DNA of 64,000 nucleotides from Owenia fusiformis (taxonomy: Eukaryota; Annelida; Polychaeta; Sabellida; Oweniidae), in the NCBI GenBank assembly GCA_903813345.2, contig CAIIXF020000007.1:23797564-23861563 (forward strand), written 5' to 3'. Made by a program: the position numbers and the translations under genes. Positions within the stretch are counted from its first letter, which is position 1. Each line of letters starts with the position of its first letter. The notes under the pieces were generated by a model, which was not told the DNA's origin, ran no database searches, and worked only from the letters and a program-made list of their open reading frames with translations. Positions 1 to 13,722 of the stretch are shown piece after piece.

Positions 1-14
1 AATATCACAATTAC

Positions 15-3000
15 CTTATCAACACCAGCAGAGCTTGACTTCCGCTTTGGTGACAGAGATTCCTTATTCCCATCATGGAGTTGCTTTTCTAAGTATTCAA
101 TCTTTTCATCCCTACAATTAAGTTCTGTGTTGAGATGAGCAATCTGTACCTCAAGTTTATCATTTTCAGCTTGAAGAGATTTGAATTTGTTGTTGAGTTG
201 CTGCTCATCTAACAGTTTCTTCTTCTCGGCTTGTTTCATTTCTTGCATCTCCATATGGGCTTGAAGCTTTGCCATCCTTTCTGTAAAGAATTCCAGATTT
301 AGTTTTATCATAAGAGACATGATTTCTCGCTAATATACATTCTGAGCACTTTCAAGTGATTTGGGGCCAAAGTTATCAAATGTGAACCCCTGGGATTTTG
401 TGACCCCCTCCCCCCCAGCAATAGCTGGCTATGGGCCTGATAGTGTCAAGCTGTTGCCAAATATGACTGCAGCTGATTGGCCTGTCCTGGTGCAAATATT
501 CATGGGACCCAAAGAAAATTCACACTGACAACATTGTGAGATATATTCTGTTGGGGCAATGTATGAGGTGATGTTCAACATTTTTTATATTTATTTTTTA
601 TTGCATCTTTCTTACACAAAACATTGTACATAATATACATACAGATCCAATCCATTTACATTGAATATTCAATAATATTATTACACATTTATATTTAACA
701 ATTATACATTTTTACGCTTTTGAGACCATCTCCATTCAGAGTATTTAATTTGACTTAATTTAGAAGGGTACCATTTGAAAATACAAAACATGCAATAAGA
801 TAACCTTTCAATCATATTGGGCCGGCAATATTTTAATGTTCAACATTAACACAACAACAGTGAAAGTCATATCTGGGATAAATGCATAAGTTAAAAGCCC
901 AGGGTGCAAAATTCGAAAGATAGAATGAAAACATTATTACCAGAAGAGCCAGTTTCAACAATGATGTGGGTCTAATAATGTTGTAAGCCTACCTGCATTT
1001 GACAATATTGGCAACTAATGTTTAGCAATAATGCAGATATTACAACATTTGACACACTGGAACCACTTTTTAGGTTTAAAGGTTTTTATTATCATGTTAA
1101 CCAAAACCATGTTACAAACAGAGCAAGGGTCGAATCAATGCATTATTGGCCCTGGTAATCAAGAATTAATATAAATGATTAAGTTGCAAAGAAAACCACT
1201 TGTTGGTGATGAATTTAATGTGGATATGCAGGGCTCTCACTAGGCTTTTAGACTGTGGCGCAGCACCACAGTCTATTTAGCTCCCACCACACTCTATTGG
1301 CAAATATTGATTGTTCCCACAGTCTAAACTTGACTGAATACACACTAATAGCATGTAAAAGGATAAAATATAACATAAATATGATTTATCATGATTGAAT
1401 GGTTATGCTTAAGATGTGTCCACCACACCCTAAATATTTTCTAATGAGATCCCTGATATGATGGTTGTGATACCTTGCTCATGTTTCAAATCTTGTTTCA
1501 TCTGAATTGCATCTTCAGTACATCTCTGTACCTGGGATTTGTATTCCTCAATCTCTTCCTTCAGGTTCATTACTACAGGGTGGTCACTCAACGATGCCTT
1601 ACTGGACACCCTGTAGCAAATGTTAAAGTTGAATTTTAGTACCATTTAGGAATAAGGCTCATAAGGGGTATGACAATTAGATCTTGCGGTAATTAACTGT
1701 TAAGAGAACTGGGGTTTGATCAAATCAAAATATCCTGAAGTTTTAGATCTTTTCTCAAGATGCTGACTCTTTGGACAAAGGATTTGTTTCACAATTGAAA
1801 TAATCATTTACCCCCCCCTACCAAAATTAAAAACAGTTGAAAACAAGGCATTAACATGACAAAATGTCACCACCTAAAACAATTTGGTCAATTTAAAACA
1901 AGTTGGAAAATACCTTTTGACCTTAAGAAGGTTTGATTTGAACTTCTTAGAACATGTAGATGATTTTGAAAAAAAAATTCGTCAATTTGAAGCACTTCTT
2001 TGACTTTTTTTGACATTGAGAAGGTCATTGAAGGTCAAATGTCAAATGTAAAGTCAGATTTGAACTTCTGAGAACATGTAGATGATTTTGAAAAAAAATT
2101 AAGTAAATTTGAAGCAAGTTGAAAAAAGACCTTTTTGACCTTGAAAAGGTCATTGAAGGTCAAATGTCAAATCTAAAGTCAGATTTGAACTTCTGAGAAC
2201 ATGTAGATGATTTTGAAAAAAAAATTAGTCAATTTCAAGCAAGTTGAAAAAAGACCTTTTTGACCTTGAGAAGGTCATTGAAGGTCAAAGGTCAAATCTA
2301 AAGTCAGATTTGAACTTCTGAGAACTTGTAAAAGTCAAATTTGAACTTCTGAAAAGATGAAGATGATTTTGAAAAAAAAATTTGGTCAGTTGAAGCAAGT
2401 TGAAAAAAGACCTTTTTGACCTTTTTTGACCTTGAGAAGGTCATTGAAGGTCAAATGTCAAATCTAAAGTCAAATCTAAAGTCATATTTGAATTTCTGAG
2501 AACATGTAGATGATTTTGAAAAAAAAATTTAGTTAATTTGAAGCAAGATGAAAAAAGACCTTTTTGACCTTTTTTGACATTGAGAAGGTCATTGAAGGTC
2601 AAATGTCAAATCTAAAGTCAGATTTGAATTTCTGAGAACATGTAGATGATTTTGAAAAAAAAATTTAGTCAATTTGAAGCAAGTTGAAAAAAGACCTTTT
2701 TGACCTTTTTTGACTTTGAGAAGGTCATTGAAGGTCAAATGTCAAATCTTAAGTCAAATCTAAAGTCAGATTTGAATTTCTGAGAACACGTAGATGATTT
2801 TTAAAATTTTTTTTAGTCAATTTGAAGCAAGTTGAAAACAGACCTTTTTGACCTTTTTTGACCTTGAGAAGGTCATTGAAGGTCAAATGTCAAATCTAAA
2901 GTCAGATTTGAATTTCTGAGAACATGTAGATGATTTTGAAAAAAAAATTTAGTCAATTTGAAGCAAGTTGAAAAAAGACCTTTTTGACCTTTTTTGACTT

Positions 3001-6000
3001 TGAGAAGGTCATTGAAGGTCAAATGTCAAATCTTAAGTCAAATCTAAAGTCAGATTTGAATTTCTGAGAACACGTAGATGATTTTGAAAAAAAAATTTAG
3101 TCAATTTGAAGCAAGTTGAAAACAGACCTTTTTGACCTTTTTTGACCTTGAGAAGGTCATTGAAGGTCAAATGTCAAATCTAAAGTCAGATTTGAAGGTC
3201 AAATGTCAAATCTAAAGTCAAATCTAAAGTCAGATTTGAATTTCTGAGAACATGTAGATGATTTTGAAAAAAATTTTGTAAGAAATTGTTACAGACGCCA
3301 ACCACCAACCGCCGGACGCCAACCGCCGTCGCAAAAAAATGGAGACCATAACAATATGTCACCACTTTTGGTGGTGACATAATACAAAGGTAATTGCTAT
3401 TATGAAGAAACTCACTTGCAACATTCCCTCAATTCACCTGAAGATTTCTTCCGTACAGATCTCAAAGATTCTTTACTGAAGGTAATGTTGCTAGGTTGTC
3501 TTGTATGTTTTTCCGGTTCATGCTTCAAGTCCTCGATTTCGCGAAATAACTCTTCCATCTTTTGTTCCATAAGATAGTTCTCAGCTTTTAATTCTTTCTA
3601 AAAAATTAATCATGATTTTACCTGTTTTTTGTCAAAATATCTCAATGTTTGTTCTACCACAGGGTGAAACAGATTTTCTAACAGATTTTCAACAAGGTGG
3701 TATGTTTTTTTTAAATTCTCAACTGACTTCAGAATTTTTATGTTGAGTAGATCATTGCAAATTGTAGTTGTGATTTACTTTACATACCAAAAGTTTTTTG
3801 TATTTTTCTGACTGATTCTCCAATCGATTGGCATTCTTCTCAAAGGCCACAACCTCTCCATTCAACCTCTCATTGGCATTATTCAGGCGATCATTGTCCT
3901 ATTTAATTAAATAATGTTAACACGTATCCAGTAATATTGAATTAATGCATTTGAGCAGCTACTTACATTAATACAATATATGCAATCATCCAGTTATACA
4001 TGTATACAGTGCACTTTTGTAACAGTAGTTACATTGAAATAATTGGTCGTAGTAAATAGTGCTAGTACAACATTAGTTACGGTAAAATCTGTAATAAGCA
4101 ATTTTAATTACTTTACCAGTGATGTCGTAAGTAACTGTTCAGCTTGTTTTTGATAATCTTCATTTCTCTTTTCAATGGCACTTGTTATGAACTTGAACTG
4201 CTTAGAGGCACCCCGCATCACTACAAAATAATACAATTTTCCAGTAATGTCTGACGATATTGCCATTTTTAGCAACATCAAAGAAGTTCAAATATATTTT
4301 CCAGATTGATGATGTTGTTGGGATGACTTGGATATGTATCTCCAACTTACATAGACGAGTGGTTCCAGATTTTGTGCTCTTAATAGTGTCATCTAATGTT
4401 TTCTTCACCTCTTTACATGCATTCTTAAAGTGTCCTGTATCACCTAATAGCATGCTCTCTGGAGAAGGAAAGAATGGAAAAATGATTTCTTCTTCACATA
4501 AATGTAAAATAACTTGAAAAAAGAATGAATCTGTCTCTCATGGCCGAGATTTCCACATTGATTCATAAAATGCTTGATTTTATCCTATTCCTCAAAGGAT
4601 ACCAGTGGATCTAATTAACAATATTTAGATTAAAATACTTATCAAATAGATTTTTCAGTTGTAAATGTCCAATCCTATTTAAAGACTGCAGTGTCTTCAA
4701 AAATTCTATTTGTTGTATATTTGTGCAAAATAAAATACTTGGACAAATTGTTGGTTTAGTTCAGGATTGATCTCTCAGAAAACATAAATGGTCATTCCGG
4801 AAACTTGGTAGATGTAGATATTTCCCTTTAAAAAATCCATATCTAATGTTCCCAAATAAAATCACAACTGTTCAGTCTACAACTATTTATATTTACCATC
4901 AAACACTGTAGTCTTTTCAGAAGGTTTATTCTGTTTTACTGGTCTTGGAAGCCTATAAAATACAATAAAGGTATTGTTAAATCATTAATCCTATGTATTT
5001 GAAATATTCATTTATTCTTAGTTTTCTTAACTAATTTTCTCAGAAGTTGTATGAAATATCAATTTATTCTTAGTTTGTTTTCTCAAAAGTTTCTATTTTA
5101 TAACATAATCCACAATTCACACTTAATTTTCTCACCCAAGCCTATCTGCCTCCTCGTCATCTGAGTCTATTTCCCCAGCAGCTTTCAACATCTTGTACCC
5201 TAAAGTGTTCATTTTACCTGCAGCGCCCTTTGCAACTTTCAATGCATCCCTAAATGTATGGAGAACATCAGATGATAAAACATAAGCGCTAACTTGACAA
5301 ACATTTAAAATCCCTTGGACCTGTAGTATCAGACCCTTAACCAGCTTTTGCCAAAGGGGTTCAGTTTTTTGAAAATTCCAGGGAGGGTTCATATTTGACA
5401 ATTTTTGCCCAAAAATGGCCAAAATCACTTGATAAGTGCTCAAGATGGTAAAAAGCTGCATGATTTTGAACAATTTTTGGCCATGGGGAGGGCCAAACCC
5501 CACCCCTGGCTATGGGTCTGAGTACCATTACATTCATTACAGCATTTCACCTTTCGATTGCTATTTTTACTGTAAAATGAAAGTTTCTATTTACTATTTA
5601 TTCTTTTCTATTCACTTTCAGGTATGATTGCCCTCATGTAAGAGGGTGAGCATTAAAGAAGGTTTAAATGTAGAATTGTATAGCAATGTACATGTATACC
5701 AATGACCTACTCTATTTCAGTAGCAATGTCATTGTACTCCTTCAACCGCTTAGCAAGAACTTTCCCAGATACAACATTCTCCTCCTTGAAAAGAATTAAA
5801 TGAATTACATACAATATTCTCCCTTTTGAAAGGAATTTAATGAAATACATACAATAATCTCATCCTAGAAAAGAATTAAATGAATTACATGTACATACAA
5901 TATTCTCCCTTTTGAAAGGAATTTAATGAAATACATACAATAATCTCATCCTTGAACATTTGAAAATAATTAATTGAATTACATACAATAGCCCCCTCGT

Positions 6001-7848
6001 TGAAAACAATTAATTGAATTACATACAGTGTTCTCCTCCTTGAAAAGAATTAAATGAAGTATGAACAATATTATCCTCTTTCAAAGAATGATATAAATTA
6101 CACACACTATTCTCCTCCATGGAAAAATGGAATTAATTAATATAGTTAACTAAATTTGTAATGGCCGAATTTGATCATATATGGTACATACCAGATCTTT
6201 GGACGATTGCAACCAATCATATACCTCATCCACCACTGATGATCTCTGTTTACAACATTCTTGGAAGTTAGCAATCAGTTCCATCATCTGTCTCTGATGT
6301 TCTAGCTAAGACAAAACATGAAAAATGTTTCAACTAGTCTCTCATTTCATTGTAATATGTTGCATGTGTTCTCACTCTCAATTTGTCATGCTGACCAATG
6401 AATTTGGTTACCGTAACAACCAAGTACATGTATCTTATCCTTTATGTCACTCATGTAAACTTTTCTAGTAATTTTACTTCTTGAAAATGAACCATACCTT
6501 GTTTTTCTTTGCTTTGGTTTCAAAGAAGGGAGGTCGACTTTGTTGTTCAATTACCTTCTGTGCCTAAAAGTAAAATTTCACTTTTTCAAATCATAGTAGG
6601 TGGCCAGCTCATTATTATCATCTATTATTTTGCGAAATGTATAACATTACAATAATGCAGTGTTCATATGATTTTCTAGGTTTTCCTTTACATTTACAAT
6701 ATTTTTGTTTAAAAAATGAGTTATGCATAGTTGTTCTACAAAAATTATTCTTCGTACTTTATAATTTTAGCATAAATGAGGTTGAAGTTGGCATACTTTG
6801 ATAAATAGCATGCTTCAATGAATTTCCAATAGCAGCCCTTATTTAGGAGACAAATACTAGAATGGTTTGGTAACAAACTTGACTGAACACAGATGATAAT
6901 ACCAACATGTTACATTGAGCAGCATGCTTTGTCCCAGCATGCTTTGCCCCAGCATGCTTTGCCCCATCATATATTACTGACATGTGCCTTTCTTACCTCC
7001 TTTGTTGACATGTAAACATTAGTAGGAAGTCCACCAGATGATAAAGCCTGCAAAATCAACAAATATTACCAAGTCATTAGGGACCAGCTGGGGACCATTT
7101 ACAAAAACTTCATAAAGTTAGAATTTCCTAAAGCACAATTAAACTTATATCATGTGTGATTCAAATAATGTACAAAGCAATTACCCGTCGGATGCGGTCA
7201 TGAATGGCTTCAAGTTTGGCAAGTACTTCAAGTTGCGTTCTCTGTGATTTAGCCATTTCTAACCTGTCTAGTGCCCTAATTACCTAAAATTGCAATAATA
7301 TAACTTTCACATTTACCATCATACATCATGATTGGTTCACCTTTTCCTTATAATTTAGTGACACCAAATAAACTGGCTCTCAACATAAAACTAAGCCATT
7401 GTGTCTGTGCAACAAAATAGCCTGCTTTTCGGTTCAAGATTTTAGATAGATATTTTGATTTTTCCATAACCCATTTATTTAACATTTTCTCCATCATCAT
7501 ATGAGTGCAGTTAGCGAATGGTTTCTTGATTCAAAAAATGTAATTAGAATTCACCCAGCATCACCAAGAAGGGTCATATTAGCAGTTTGAGTTTGGAGTT
7601 CGAGTTCCTCGCTTTATAATACATTGGGCCCCAGTGGGAAAGATCCCTCCTAGGGATATATTCTATATACATACCTCAGGGTTTAAGTCAAATGTGACTG
7701 TTCTTTCATTAAATGTGACATCTTTAGAAGTTATTTTCAGACTGTGTGATTTGATTGTAGTGTCATGCACCTTGTTATTCTCTTTCTGTTTGAGGGTCTC
7801 AGGCTTCACCATAGGCGGCAAGTATTTCTTTTGGTCTCTGGTCTTCAT
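15..7848 (-). CDS. Coiled-coil protein, 5' part of gene (14 exons, continues past left edge)
   Basis: Fourteen exons join in one open frame of 552 codons, running right to left: 7675-7848, 7185-7283, 6997-7047, 6498-6563, 6192-6305, 5711-5784, 5136-5249, 4897-4952, 4351-4458, 4117-4220, 3788-3898, 3416-3597, 1474-1610 and 15-280. Every junction has GT/AG and a matching phase, which is strong support for a real gene. The start at 7848 is the first ATG of exon 1 (MKTRDQKKYLPPMVKPE). The N-terminal half contains helical segments, an acidic DSDDEEADRLG stretch and a Lys-rich linker. The C-terminal half (from about residue 285) is heptad-like, Glu/Lys/Gln-rich coiled coil. No enzyme motif, signal peptide or membrane segment is visible. 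The pattern FEKNANRLENQSEKYKKLL followed by long coiled coil faintly recalls CCDC7 from memory, but this is not a firm assignment. The last exon ends in phase 0 at a donor beside position 14, so more exons lie to the left. Confidence 0.85.
1865..3379 (-). repeat. Dispersed element with satellite-like tandem core
   Basis: The block starts with TGTCACCACC and ends with its reverse complement GGTGGTGACA. Between these lie about ten imperfect units of roughly 120-150 bp. The units contain TTGACCTTGAGAAGGTCATT, AAGGTCAAATGTCAAATC, GAACATGTAGATGATTTTG and runs of A. Units ending near 2790 and 3074 share a CACG variant and the same upstream duplication about 284 bp apart, which suggests recent duplication of a two-unit block. 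The right 100 bp (about 3279-3379) is a GC-richer tail ending in a short palindrome (3357-3379). That tail matches parts of the copies at 15127, 22341 and 57296. The block sits in an intron of the coiled-coil gene. Confidence 0.75.
5776..6125. repeat. Tandem repeat spanning an exon/intron junction
   Basis: There are several imperfect units of about 40-55 bp, each with a core like CTCCTTGAAAAGAATTAAATG followed by AATTACATACAATATTCTC. The first unit includes the 3' splice site and first bases of the exon ending at 5784. A near-exact further copy of that junction lies at about 6026-6052. The array therefore carries decoy copies of the splice acceptor. Confidence 0.7.
6919..6969. repeat. Short tandem repeat, about 17 bp unit
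   Basis: About three units of AGCATGCTTTGCCCC lie in an intron of the coiled-coil gene, just left of the exon at 6997-7047. Confidence 0.7.
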
Positions 7849-10360
7849 GTTGCTGTAACTGATTAAACAGACTGTGTGTTAATTTGATCTCTATTATGAT
7901 AGGGAAGTGCAGTTGACTTTTTAAATATTGAGATATTGAAGTATTCCTTTCTGTTCTGAATGTTATAAGTTCTATTTTCAAGTGTAATGGGTGTACAGGG
8001 AGTCAAGCTTGATATGAAAAAAATGAAAGGTGGGGAGTAGCCGATTTCTGCTTGAAAACTCAACAGAAATTTATTTTTTCACGAGAAATTTACAAGAAAA
8101 TCTGCTAAATGACAGGCTTTGCAACCATTGTCACAGTCATATCAGGCTTTAACATTACCATGGTCATGACCGGCCTTGCAATATAATATAGCATTGTCCC
8201 AGTCATATCAGGCTTTATCATTACCACGGTCATAACAGGCCTTGCAATATAATATAGCATTGTCACAGTCAGGCTTTATCATTACCACGGTCATAACAGG
8301 CCTTGCAATATAATATAGCATTGTCACAGTCATATCAGGCTTTAACATCTAAAACAAACAGTAAACTGAGGGGGGGGGGGTAATATTATGAAACTAAACT
8401 TTGACTTGGTCTTTGATTTTCCAAAAATATATTTAGAAAATTAAATTATTGCTCGGTCATTAATCGGTAGTTAAAGAGATTGAGTCGTCCAGATTTATAT
8501 TCTGGACAATCAGTAATGTCCCAATATAATTGCTCATAAAACATCATATATACCTTAGATATATCTTGAGACCAAATCATAAGCACGATATCACCAATAT
8601 ATTGATGATATCAACAGGAAAACCAAAAGAACAACCAACTGTCAGAATTGACCGCAACAAGTCGAAACAGAATACAATGTTTTTTGGGGGATTTATCTAT
8701 ATTGTAACCCCTTAGAAGTAATAAATATGGCTTATCTAAGCCAAAATAATCTAAAGGAAAAAGCCAATCAGACTGGAACAAATTTGAGCGGGCTTTTTAA
8801 ATTTGAATTTCTATTGATGTAAGTGGAAATTCTTGGCTGAATCATGGAACTGATACTGTTAACGAATTAATTCAAGCCTCAGAATTGATAAGTTGAGAAA
8901 CAAACTTGTTTTACATCAAATAAAACGAAAAAATCAGGGGGTTGCTCTAATTAAAATTAAAACAAGCTCTAAAATTAAAACAAGCGGCTCCAAGAAAAAT
9001 GGCCATATTCGAAAACTGGACGAAATGTCGTTAATGTCTGACATTAGTAACTGGCTGTAAATTTTAAGTTAACGATCCAGAAGATGTGAACTAATACAAT
9101 TTTTTTTCTACAAACCCTGTATTTTAGCATGACCTATGATATTTTAGTATTCATCTTGTTAACACTATTACATGTTTTAGAATTTTATTTTAAAGATTTC
9201 TATGTCTATATGTCGGTCAATAGCGCTTGCGCAAATGTTTATTGTACAAAAATATCCGACTTGAAATAAATATTGATATGATATGATCACTTCATGTGTG
9301 TTTTTGGAATTATTGGTGAGGTAATAAGACCAAAACTCACAATTCAAATTGTGATGTGGAAAAATGGCGAACATTTGATTTCAAGTTTTATGATTACGAC
9401 ATGACCCGTATACAGCGACATGACTCACATCCAGCCATGGGCGTAGCGCAATTTTTAAGAGTAGTATGCGGCGTACACCACAACGAGAACACGAGTTGAA
9501 CAAAGCGAAAAACAAGCGTACATTTTGAAATTTGGTTGTATTTTTAGTATATTTGCGACCATCTGGTACGCCCGTGGGTACCAGGCGTGCCAGGTGCTAC
9601 ACCCATGCCAGCAGAGTAAAAAACGTGTATGGGTTTATCTTTGGACGAAGCCCACGATATAGTGACCTTAAGAGGAATTCATTTTTCTGATTACCAGGAG
9701 TATGTGGTTACAAATGTAACAATCTAATTTTGCATGTGCTAAAGTACAACATATATTATCAAACAAACGTTACTATAACAACCATGAATAAGGGGAATAC
9801 CCTTTTGCTGAAAATCATAACAATGTTGCAACAACATGCAATATTTACCTTTGAATTTGCCGCTGAAAGAATGTCAAATAAGGTCACTAGGTGCAAGATA
9901 TCACGTCCAAAATGTTTGCAAGCTATTTACATATTTTCTTGTCTGTACACACATTTCCTTGTCGTTATTTGTTGTACACCATGAACAATTCATTGGTTGT
10001 CAACTAACGTCTTTATTACTGACCAAGAAACGCAATTATGACAAGAATATAATAGTGAAATTGTGTCCTCATCGGCGAACATCAACAATGCAACGTGCAA
10101 GAGATGGGGGTTTAACTGCTTAATTAAAAGGGGTGGTAGGATGCATTCAATAATATTTTTTGATTTTTGACCGCCGCTTTTCTTCGAAACACAAATGAAA
10201 AAATATGGAATGTATTAACCCTTTATCTTTATGTACTAATAGTGAATTCCGACCCTCTAACTATCTCCAAACTCACCGACCATTTCATTCTATTGACCGG
10301 TGATACCTACAAATAGTGAATCCTCCCGACCTTTTTCTGAACACGCGCATCTTGATTGGA
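7849..10360. other. Divergent intergenic region
   Basis: This lies between the start codon of the minus-strand coiled-coil gene and the candidate promoter of the plus-strand CSRNP gene. It is AT-rich and contains one small tandem array (8100-8350). The stretch 9420-9620 has GC-richer, degenerate repeat-like sequence containing ATGGGCGTAGCGC. The open frames here are short and show neither family similarity nor consistent splice sites. The 5' UTR of the coiled-coil gene should begin somewhere just right of 7848, but no transcription start can be placed from sequence. Confidence 0.6.
8137..8350. repeat. Tandem array, about 61-66 bp unit, just over 3 copies
   Basis: The unit runs from TCATATCAGGCTTTAACATT through GGTCATAACAGGCCTTGC to AATATAATATAGCATTGTC. 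Three units are nearly identical, and a partial fourth ends at about 8348. It lies upstream of the coiled-coil gene. Confidence 0.8.
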
Positions 10361-10460
10361 GGATTTTGTGACGTCAGCTATATGGAAGAAATCGGGTCAA
10401 TCGGAGGAGAAGGTCACAAAGAAAAGGGGAAAATTTGTCCATAATTAGGGTAAATATTGT
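10360..10460 (+). promoter_or_regulatory. Candidate CSRNP promoter with CRE
   Basis: A perfect palindromic cAMP response element, TGACGTCA, lies at 10369-10376. It sits in a locally GC-richer stretch about 310 bp upstream of a candidate 5' UTR exon. CSRNP genes behave as induced early genes in vertebrates, so a CREB/ATF site is plausible. Placement of the promoter is inference, since no TATA box or transcript evidence is available. Confidence 0.4.
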
Positions 10461-10678
10461 GTTCTGTTATACTATATTTTGTGAAGTAGTGTATAAACTG
10501 TCGATCATATGAATATGGTACCTAATACTACAGGATTCAATTGTAAATTTGTGAATCTGGATGAACAGAAATGTTTCCGGAATAAAAAATCTAAAAAATT
10601 GATCAGGAATTTTTTTCTTTTCCCATGTTCCAGTAAGTTAATGAATTTTCATCATTTTTGTTTTATTTCACTGTGTAG

Positions 10679-10740
10679 GTGGGGATACTTCATTCGTGCA
10701 ATTTCAACCTCTCTGTCTCTCCTGATGTGCTGAAGAACCG
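10679..10740 (+). other. Candidate 5' UTR exon of CSRNP
   Basis: A pyrimidine-rich acceptor ending TGTGTAG precedes 10679. A good donor (CAAATG followed by GTGAGT) lies at about 10748. The segment contains no long open frame in phase with the coding exon at 25825, as expected for leader sequence. A second donor-like site (CCA followed by GTAAGTT) at about 10634 could end an earlier leader exon, though the implied intron of about 45 bp is very short. Confidence is low because non-coding exons cannot be proved from sequence. Confidence 0.3.
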
Positions 10741-12843
10741 TCCAAATGGTGAGTTTTTCAGAATTTTCACTTTGATGTGACGAGATCTAATCAGTTTGGA
10801 CATGAAGTGCCAGTTCAAGCTTTCTATTCTGAAAAATTTTTTTTTTGATAGACGTCTATCTTAGATTGGGTTTTAGGATTATAAAGTTTAATCGTGAAAA
10901 TAAATTTTTGACTCAATAAACACGAACTTTTCTAACCTGCGAGCTGAGACTAACCAAGTGATGTGTGTCTTGGCGTTTCGGCTTGACATAACCATATTCA
11001 TGGCATGATTTAGACCAAAATGACGAAGAGATAAATTTGCTTATATATGATGTATTGTTATTCTCAATGAGGGATAGCACCCAATGGCCAACACTTATTG
11101 GAAAACTTAATTTTGTTTACTATTGTTAAATTCTCCCTCGATTTTGACAAAAAAGTTTCTTAATACAGTATATCAACATATTTAGGGGAGATATTTCCGT
11201 GCTTTTATTTATTTATTTGTATTTGATTGAAAATTATTAAAAAAAATTATTGATTGGGTTGCTGTGTACATGTCCACCCAGAAAATAATACCAGTAGGTC
11301 AAGTACTGTAGAGATTTGATTCAGGTCATATGTATGAGTTCTATGCCAAGTACCAATATTTAAGTTCAAATTCACTCATTATGTTCACCCTCCAACTTAT
11401 AAGGAAAAGGTGGATTGATTGTTCTTGACATTTTTTCATTATTTTAAGAAAAATGGGAATGTACATAGATTTGAGAAGTATTATCAGGACTTGGTATTCA
11501 TAGCTAGAAATAAGATAAGAAAATAATATTTACATATAGTCTGACTGGTGCCACTGCCCTGTCACCAGTCACTAAAACTTAAACTGTAAACGCCTTCAAG
11601 GAAAGCTTCCAGAATGGTGTATTACAATTTATACATCTCTGTATTAGCTAAGTACGAGCCTTGTAGAAATCAATACTTATGGCGGAGAATTAATTGAGAA
11701 GGTTGCCATAATGATGGCATTTTTTCAGATGCTTACATCGGACAATATTGTACAGTGAAGTTATTGATCTGAAAATGTGCCTATTGAAATGTCAGTCTTT
11801 CTGCTTAGACTCCGTCGGCACAGCCTGACTGTGTATAGGTCTCTAAGACATTGAATCGAGAAGACTATAGACTCGACATTTCTGGATTATGATCAATGAA
11901 ATATCATATTGAAAATTCAGGTAAGAATTGGATAATGAAAAAGGATATGTATATAAATTTTATAATGTAATTTTATAAATAATTTTTATAATAAGTGCTG
12001 AAATGCATTCTGGTACTCACAGTTGCTTCTTTCTTACGAAAGACAATTTGTGATTGATATGCCATGTAAAACAATCATATAATGGAAATGAGGTATCAAC
12101 AGTATCTATATTGTTACCATAACCTCACTATAAATATAATGGCAGAAAATTTATGATGATAAAAAAACTAAATTTACTAAATTAAGGACTTTTCCCGAGT
12201 ACTCCTCTTGTTTCTTACTTTTTTCGTTCCATTTTAAAACTTATTAACAATAATAGTTGAAAATATATTATAAGTCAAATTGATTCATTTAAGTTAACTA
12301 TCACTGTGTTATGATAAATCAAACTTGAAAATTACATTTCAGAAAAAATGTAATTTTGGAATAAATAGGTTATTGATGATCGTGATGGAAAATGATTTTT
12401 TCCTCGAGAAAATATGATGTTGGCCTCAGAAAATATTATGTTGACACTCAGGCTGTCGGTATGATATTTTCCTTGGCCAATATCATATTTTCCCTCGGAA
12501 TAAAATTCATTACCCACCCCTCCCATTAACCTTTCTGTACATTACTGTATTAATTTCATGCCAATATGTATTAGCTTGCAGCTGCTATGCCAAGAATATG
12601 GTTATCTCTAGTATTATACCACTCTCCATATTTCTACCAATATTGTTACTATTGGCATATTGCACTGATCTGCATAAGATATGGATGACATTTGTTCTAC
12701 TCGTTTATCTATCTTGTTTAGTTGAGGTGACGTATGTAGGAGGAGGGGGTCACAAGGGCTTGTAGTAAGACGTTATTGGCTTGGCTTGTTCGTCAACAAC
12801 TTTCAGATGATATTGCAAACTCCTGTCTATCTGATCTATTTTT

Positions 12844-13722
12844 ATCCCATCGAACAAAGTTCGTAGGGATATAGGGAATGCGTCCGTACGTCCGTCCGTC
12901 CATCCAGGCAATAACTCAAATACCGTTAGCCCGATTTTGTTCATATTTTATACACACGTGCCCTATGGGGGAAGAAGTTTTGCTGGAAAGCTGATTTTCA
13001 AAATGGCTGCTCGTTTCAAAATGGTGGCCTTTTTAGTGCAGATTTTACAGTTACTTAGGTACATTATATAAAACTGTAATAGCAATGTGTTTTAATTGTA
13101 AAAAAGTTATATAGGACATTAATAAAGCTAGACATGTAAATATTTAAGAAACACATGGCAGCCATCTTGAAAAATGACGGCTTTTACACACTATTTTACA
13201 ATTTTGCTATAACTTGAAAAGTAGTGGAGCGATATTGTTCGATATTGACGATATTGATATGTGAATACTCATAAGCATAGTTCACTGTCTTGTGATAATT
13301 TGGCCAGTGAGTGACCATTTTGAAAATGGCCTCCATTTTTACTTGTATTATTTTACGTTTTTTACTGTAACTCAAAAAGTAATAGAGCGATTTTGTTCAT
13401 ATTTGATATGTGAATATTCATAAGCATGGTTCACTGTCTTATGATAATTTGGCAAGTGAGCAACCATTTTGAAAATGGCCGCCATTTTTTTCTTGTGTTA
13501 TTTTACGTTTTTTACTATAACTCAAAAAATAATAGAGCGATTTTGTTCATATTTGATGTGTGAATACTCATAAGCATGGCGCATTGTTTCTTTGGCTAGA
13601 AGGTAGTCATTTTGAATTTTTGCTATAACTGAGACTGTAGCAGAAGGATTCTGTAAAAATAGCAGCCATGGCTGTTCGATTGGATTTACAACGCTTTGGT
13701 TGTGCTGTTGTCTTGTTCACCA
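12844..13722 (+). repeat. Dispersed GTCC-rich element, copy 1
   Basis: It starts TCCCATCGAACAAAGTTCG, then GTAGGGATATAG and a CGTCCGTACGTCCGTCC run. Next come three internal repeats, each with GATTTTGTTCATATTTGAT, GTGAATACTCATAAGCAT and AAAATGGCCGCCATTTT. It ends GGATTTACAACGCTTTGG and TGCTGTTGTCTTG. The ends resemble those of the copy at 17968-18730. Homology of the whole unit is judged by eye. Confidence 0.65.
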
